From Limnoperna fortunei (Eukaryota > Mollusca > Bivalvia > Mytilida > Modiolidae), in the NCBI GenBank assembly GCA_944474755.1, contig OX104112.1:63767640-63831639 (forward strand): a stretch of DNA of 64,000 nucleotides. The letters run 5' to 3'. The translations under genes were made by a program, and so were the position numbers. Positions 59,426 through 64,000 of this stretch are shown here, piece by piece (the first letter of the stretch is position 1; each line of letters begins with the position of its first letter). The notes beneath the pieces are model-generated. The model saw only the letters and a program-made list of their open reading frames with translations, did not search any database and had not been told where the DNA came from.

Positions 59426-60471
59426 CGAGCAGTTTTTCAGCTAAATAAAGTTTACTAACAATTAATCAACAGAACAAATGTGTGGGATGGAACATAGGGA
59501 ATATAATTTTGGCTGCCAATGTACAAGTAAGGAGTATTGGGTAGGGGTGGCTAATTTACCATTTTGTATAGCCTACTCTTTTTCGAAATCTACAAAAGAG
59601 TTCTTTCTCGTTAATCGGTTTTACGATTCGAACTGGTTAATTACCTCTAGATATTAAATGAAGAAAACAATAAGGTCTGGAATGATAAATTTTCAATGTG
59701 TACCATGGTCTTAGACTTCTCATATATATAATTTAAACAATTGATTTGTGGTTGAAACGCCATGCTATATACACTTTTGAATCTCATTGTTGGACATTTA
59801 TCTCTGAGCGCCGGGCTTAGCTTCATGTTCGCTGTGCCAGATTATGATGGTACTTTTGGAAATAATCAGCAATGCAATCGCAAAGGGAAAGTCCTCCTGT
59901 AATTGATAGCGACAGCTCTCTTGAATAAACAAAACAACTTCCATTTTACCGCCTGTTGGCTGAGCACTTCTTTATACGAGAGAAAGTAGTCCTACAATTT
60001 TTATCGAAAGACGATGACCTGTGTTCATGGCCATCTGTTTTATAATTATTTTTTATTAATCTCAGCTGTTTTTTTTAATCCTTGGCAAAACAAAATACAA
60101 AATAAAATACCGAGTATTAATATTTCCGACACTACAATTAGTGCTAAGCGATCTAAAATGTGTTGTTGATTTCGTAAATTTACTACTTTTTAAAATTAGA
60201 GAAACAAAACCTTACTTTACATTTTGTACTATTTGATTATCGGATGTAACTATCTTGATTGGAGAAATCCAATAATCCACTCGTACCATCAGAGCCTATA
60301 TTTCCCATACTAAATTGTACAAATTTATTTGTTTCCTGCCTTTCTTTGGTTGTATATGTACAGTAACATGTTCATTGTTTTTGTATGTTTATGAATGCTT
60401 AACCTCTTGGGGTTTATTATGCAATAAAGTTATCTTTAAAGTATCCGTTTTGACAAACTTAGTTTATTTAC
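58584..60471. other. Non-coding DNA with GATT microsatellite
   Basis: No gene. A (GATT)n microsatellite runs 59320-59425, interrupted by aataattaattaaataattc and ctgactgactg. It is followed by tttttcagctaaat, a SINE-tail-like fragment. I searched this stretch by eye for the missing exons of GTPase copy C and found none. Confidence 0.5.
59320..59425 (+). repeat. (GATT)n microsatellite
   Basis: Two runs of gatt units separated by about 25 bp. The second run ends at ttcgagcag. Confidence 0.9.
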
Positions 60472-62784
60472 CTCTTGCATCACTCTAGAACTGGGCTTGT
60501 AGTCAGATGAAAATGTATTTTCCTAAAAGAAATCTGCTTTGACTAAACCATACTAGATGCCAGTACACGACAGATGAAAAGGTTAATAAACTCACTCAAT
60601 CCCATTGTGATACAATAACCAATTTCTGACAATTGCTCTTATGTCTAAGAGCGTGAATAAATAGAAATGAACCTGGATGTATTTGTTAATATATATTTTT
60701 ATATGAAAAAAATGTGCCTGTGCCCATCTCAATAAAACCTGAACGCAAATAATATAGTGAACAATTTCTGAAAGTAGCATTAGACCCTAGCTACAATAAT
60801 GTAGCTCCTTTTTTTTTAATTTTTTTTTTCTGGACGGAGCTACAAAGCGGTCCCATTACTCGTAATGGAGCAGCCCGAGAGCGATTCACACCCGGGGGTT
60901 TTATGCATTTTATAAGCAATTTAACTGTTTCCCTGGTTTGCTACATACTTTTTTATGTATTTGCAGTTTAACTGATATTTCCACAACACCGTATTCGTTA
61001 ATCACTTTATTCATAATCATGGCATTGTTGACAAAAATATGAATTCCGGAAGTGCATAATTTCGATAATATCGGAATCGATTTGGTAAAAAATGAAATTC
61101 CGGATGATTTCAGCTGCATTCATTTGCATTATGATTATGTCCCCTTCTTACAAATTTTACCGATACGATTCCGAAATTCTACACTCCACAATTTTAATTA
61201 TGTCAACAATGACACGATTACGAAAAAGTGTTAAAATTATTTAATTAGACATTGTAGACATATCAGATGAACGGTGGAGGAAAGAAAACATATTTATTTA
61301 ATAAAGACAAAGGTTAAATAGCGGAAAATATGTGTAAATCCCAAAAGTGTTTTTGCTCTATTACGAGTAATGGGACCTCTTTGTAGTTCCGTCCATAATA
61401 AAAAAAAGGAGCTACATTATTGTAGCTACATTAGACCCATTCAAATAAATAGAAACAATCAAATTAACAGTCTTTTCGAATTTCTTTGGTTCTTTTGTCG
61501 GCATTGGTTTAAAATGAATGTTTTCAACCATTTACTACGATGTTAATAACTTGCGAAAGGCTCATCTAAAGTATATAGGACGAATGAAATTCATTTTTGT
61601 ATTATTTTATTGTTTTTAAAATGTTACTCACAGTATTTCGGCGTATTAAGCTTGTCTTTCCACTACCTTTTGAACCACAAGCTAATATTGAGGTTTCCTC
61701 TCTGTAAAATATGTCAGAAACGACAATAAGTAGTATGGGATAACAAAGTAATTGTTTAATTACTTTTAAAAATCACATGTTATGAAATGTGCACAAAATA
61801 TACAAAGCCATGTATATAACGTAGGATATTAAATGTAGTTTTATATACATTTATTCAAGGATGATCCTCTTATGTGTGTATGCATGTGTGTGCGAGGCGC
61901 GAGGTAATCGGACACAAACGTTTCTCACTAAGGTCCGTGGTTGTGGAAAGTTTCTAAGATCTGCAGACATTCAAAGGTCCGAGTAGCAGTTAAAATTAGT
62001 GGAAAAACTGTTACTGATTAATTTCTAAGGCATTTTATACTCAAACCGAAGTACGAAATTCATGAACATTTAATCGTTCAAAATGTTTACAATTCATGCT
62101 TATGGTACAGATGTTTTTTGACATCAGTTGTTGTGAGGTACTTATTAACTTGGCCTTATGTTTATATTTGTTTGGCCCTATATGTGTACTTTAAAAAATC
62201 AATATCAGCATTGGGCAGATTTTTGTCACGTGATACAAAATGTTTAATAGCTCACCGCTCATCGCGGTCAGCTTAACTGCCTGCTTCGATCTGTGCTCGC
62301 TAATAATCAAGTAGCAATAATTTGCTTTGTTTATTCCAAAGCATAGTCATTGTTAACAAGCAATGCATTATTTAAGATATCATCAGAGTTTATGAATTCG
62401 GGTGTAAAAACACTCCTTTTAATAGGCAATGTTGGCATTATATCCCAGGATAATTCAACTTGAGCAGGCCCTGGCGTAATGAAAATTTGTATATTATCAA
62501 TTTAAGACAATTAAATTTGCAATTTGCCTTTGCTGCAATAGAAAATTCTTAACCTTCAGAATATATCTTATTTTAATCGCTGCAGTGCCAGAGATTTAGT
62601 CACATTAATGCAGTGCTTTTCCTGACAATCCTGTAAACAACGTTTTCATCGACATGTTTGCTTTGGACAATTAAATTATTGTCTGGTTAGTTGCGTGCAC
62701 TTTTAGTCTCAACTTTCTTCCAATTCTATACAATTAAGGAGCAAAGATTAAAAGTAATAATAGTACTTACCGTTCTCTCGACAT
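60472..62784 (-). pseudogene. Atypical small GTPase copy C, first three coding exons only
   Basis: Exons are 62771-62784, 61632-61701 and 60472-60522, with the same phases as copies A and B and GT-AG sites. The first exon is again 14 coding bases. The 5' UTR part reaches about 62825, next to a splice acceptor. The peptide begins MSREREETSILACGSKGSGK and continues TSLIRRNT, then ENTFSSDYKPSSRVMQE. The P-loop is GSKGSGKT, with Lys at the position of Ras Gly12. The second exon is one codon longer than in A and B. Nothing resembling exons 4-7 is visible downstream (54.7-60.4 kb), where unit B sequence soon begins. It is therefore probably a truncated gene. A gene with very diverged later exons cannot be excluded. 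Confidence 0.7.
60788..61428. mobile_element. MITE with perfect ends and 10-bp target duplication
   Basis: The ends tagctacaataatgtagctc and, reversed at the right, the same sequence form inverted repeats of about 80 bp that continue into cccattactcgtaat. The flanks show a perfect 10-bp duplication, cattagaccc (60778-60787 and 61429-61438), fixing a 641-bp element. A 9-10-bp duplication suggests Mutator-like mobilisation. No gene is inside. It lies in the second intron of GTPase copy C. Confidence 0.9.
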
Positions 62785-63760
62785 CTTTTAACAACACTTT
62801 TCATTCAGCAAGTTCAAATTGTATTCTGTTAGTAAAATTGTAAACTTATCAACTGATGAAGCAACAAGTCCTCTATTAACAGGGTATAAATGTCTTTATT
62901 TAGTAGCTTGTAAGGTACTTGAGTCACATTAAATACGAGACCTATAAACAAATTTTCTTCTATGTGATTGCTGTTTTAAGCATAGATTTTCAATGAGCTG
63001 GTTTTCAGAAACTGAATCAAAATAACATGTTAGGAGGAGTTCATTCGGCGAGTTGTTTGGGGGCCTGGAGTTCCAGGAATCTAAGAAATTATAAAGCTAT
63101 TTCGACCGTTTATATCTCTTGAATGTTCTAACCAATCCGAACATTTTAGCATTTTAAGTGTATTCTCCTAGAAGACTTAATGCAGGGATACTATTTCAAT
63201 TATTATAGCCTTTAAAGTTCTGGTTTCAGTGGAAGGTCAGGGGATGTCATTGGGTACTCATGATACAGCTAAAAAATTGGATTAAAATACATCAAACCGT
63301 ATTCAAACAAACAATTTATTGATATAACAATATTTAAATTTTTAATAAAGCCTTAGTCATATTCATTTGAATTAAATGTCAAGTGTCGTGGTTATCATCG
63401 TGGAAATTCTTATTTCTCCGCCATAAAACTGAACAATATGATAAAAGTGAAAAACTGTTGAAAGTATCGTTAAACCTCATTTTAACAAACAAAACTAGAA
63501 AAACTGTAGGCAATGCTCAGAAAGTGACAGCCCGAAACTGATGTCTGAGTTTGACAGTCCAGGTTTTGCTATGGGAAACCCGAAATATTCTGATCAGATT
63601 GTGAAAGATTGATACAAATGATAAACATCCATTAAGTGTGCGGAAAGAGTTATGGATCAGAGATACTAAGTACCCTGTTTAACTTTATATTTTGCTATGG
63701 AAAACCCCACATATTATTCCAATGTTTCTTTGTTATGTTTTCTGAACGATGTTTTCCTAA
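61702..63760. other. Intron 1 and upstream region of copy C
   Basis: Apart from the first exon of copy C at 62771-62825, no gene is seen. Two SINE-tail relics lie at 63255-63316 and 63395-63495. A short gtgtgtatgcatgtgtgtgc stretch lies at 61874-61894. Confidence 0.45.
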
Positions 63761-63763
63761 CAA

Positions 63764-63838
63764 AGGTCGAGGATTTTCTCTGTATACTCCGACTTCCTCC
63801 AATAAAAAATAGATGCTGAAATATTGCTGAAAGTGGCT
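63764..63838 (+). repeat. SINE 3' fragment, plus strand
   Basis: aaaggtcgaggattttctct, ctccgacttcctccaataaa and ctgaaatattgctgaaagtg match the SINE tail. It is directly followed by an oppositely oriented copy, making a tail-to-tail inverted pair. Confidence 0.8.
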
Positions 63839-64000
63839 TTCAGCAATTTTTCAGCTATATCAAGGCGTCCAGTTTTTATTGGAGGAAACAGGAGTACACA
63901 GAGAAAAACCTCGACCTTTATTAGGAAAACTGGCAATCCTGTCAATTACGATTGGAGTTTAGAGCACCCTGCCCGCAGTGGGACTCTATCCCGCAGCCTT
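63836..64000 (-). mobile_element. SINE, minus strand, cut by window edge
   Basis: Reads on the minus strand as the same SINE family: a head with gggatagagtcccactg (mutated B box, about 63975-63991), the middle ctaataaaggtcgaggtttt, and the tail tagctgaaaaattgctgaaa at 63838-63857. The A box side lies beyond the window. Confidence 0.8.

Overview
This window looks like nuclear DNA of an animal, most likely a bivalve mollusc. The evidence is AT-rich sequence, spliced genes with GT-AG introns, no operons, and a dense load of animal-type transposable elements: CR1/L2-like and L1/Tx1-like LINEs, Tc1/mariner elements, a FLYWCH-bearing MULE-like element, tRNA-derived SINEs, MITEs and palindromic repeats. 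The SINE tails (ctgaaa.attgctgaaagtgg followed by a caaacaaac end) and a dispersed repeat containing gtccggagcacctgat look like repeats I associate with bivalves. The species assignment is inference.

The only host genes I can support are three tandem copies, all on the minus strand, of an unusual Ras/Rab-like small GTPase. Copy A (coding exons between 17430 and 7295) and copy B (51429 to 37711) can each be assembled from seven coding exons. Intron phases are identical, splice sites are canonical and there are no internal stops, giving about 250 and 260 residues. Copy C (62784 to 60472) shows only the first three coding exons. All three have a G1 P-loop. A and B also have NKCD (G4), ETSAK (G5) and a C-terminal CCVIS prenylation motif. 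Both have lost the DTAGQE G3 motif, and the residue matching Ras Gly12 is replaced in all three, so these may be GTPase-deficient, GTP-locked or otherwise atypical signalling proteins.

Layout: 1-5390 holds no recognised host gene; it contains a 5'-truncated LINE flanked by about 298-bp direct repeats, and a SINE. Roughly 5391-30560 (unit A) and 34265-54660 (unit B) are a diverged tandem segmental duplication, each carrying one GTPase gene. The copies differ mainly by transposon insertions. Unit A gained two Tc1 elements, a tRNA-derived SINE-like insertion and an 11-kb transposon nest (18.3-29.4 kb) with a CR1-like LINE inside a TIR element, the FLYWCH element and an L2-like LINE. Unit B gained a Tc1 element, a SINE whose empty site survives in unit A, a TTCGA-rich TIR element, several MITEs and a LINE fragment. 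An L1/Tx1-like LINE relic (30.8-34.26 kb) lies at the junction of the two units. From 54.7 kb onward are an RT relic, palindromes, a microsatellite, partial GTPase copy C with a MITE in its intron, and a SINE inverted pair at the window edge.

All transposon genes seen here are damaged or incomplete; none looks autonomous. The GTPase array is the most interesting biological content.
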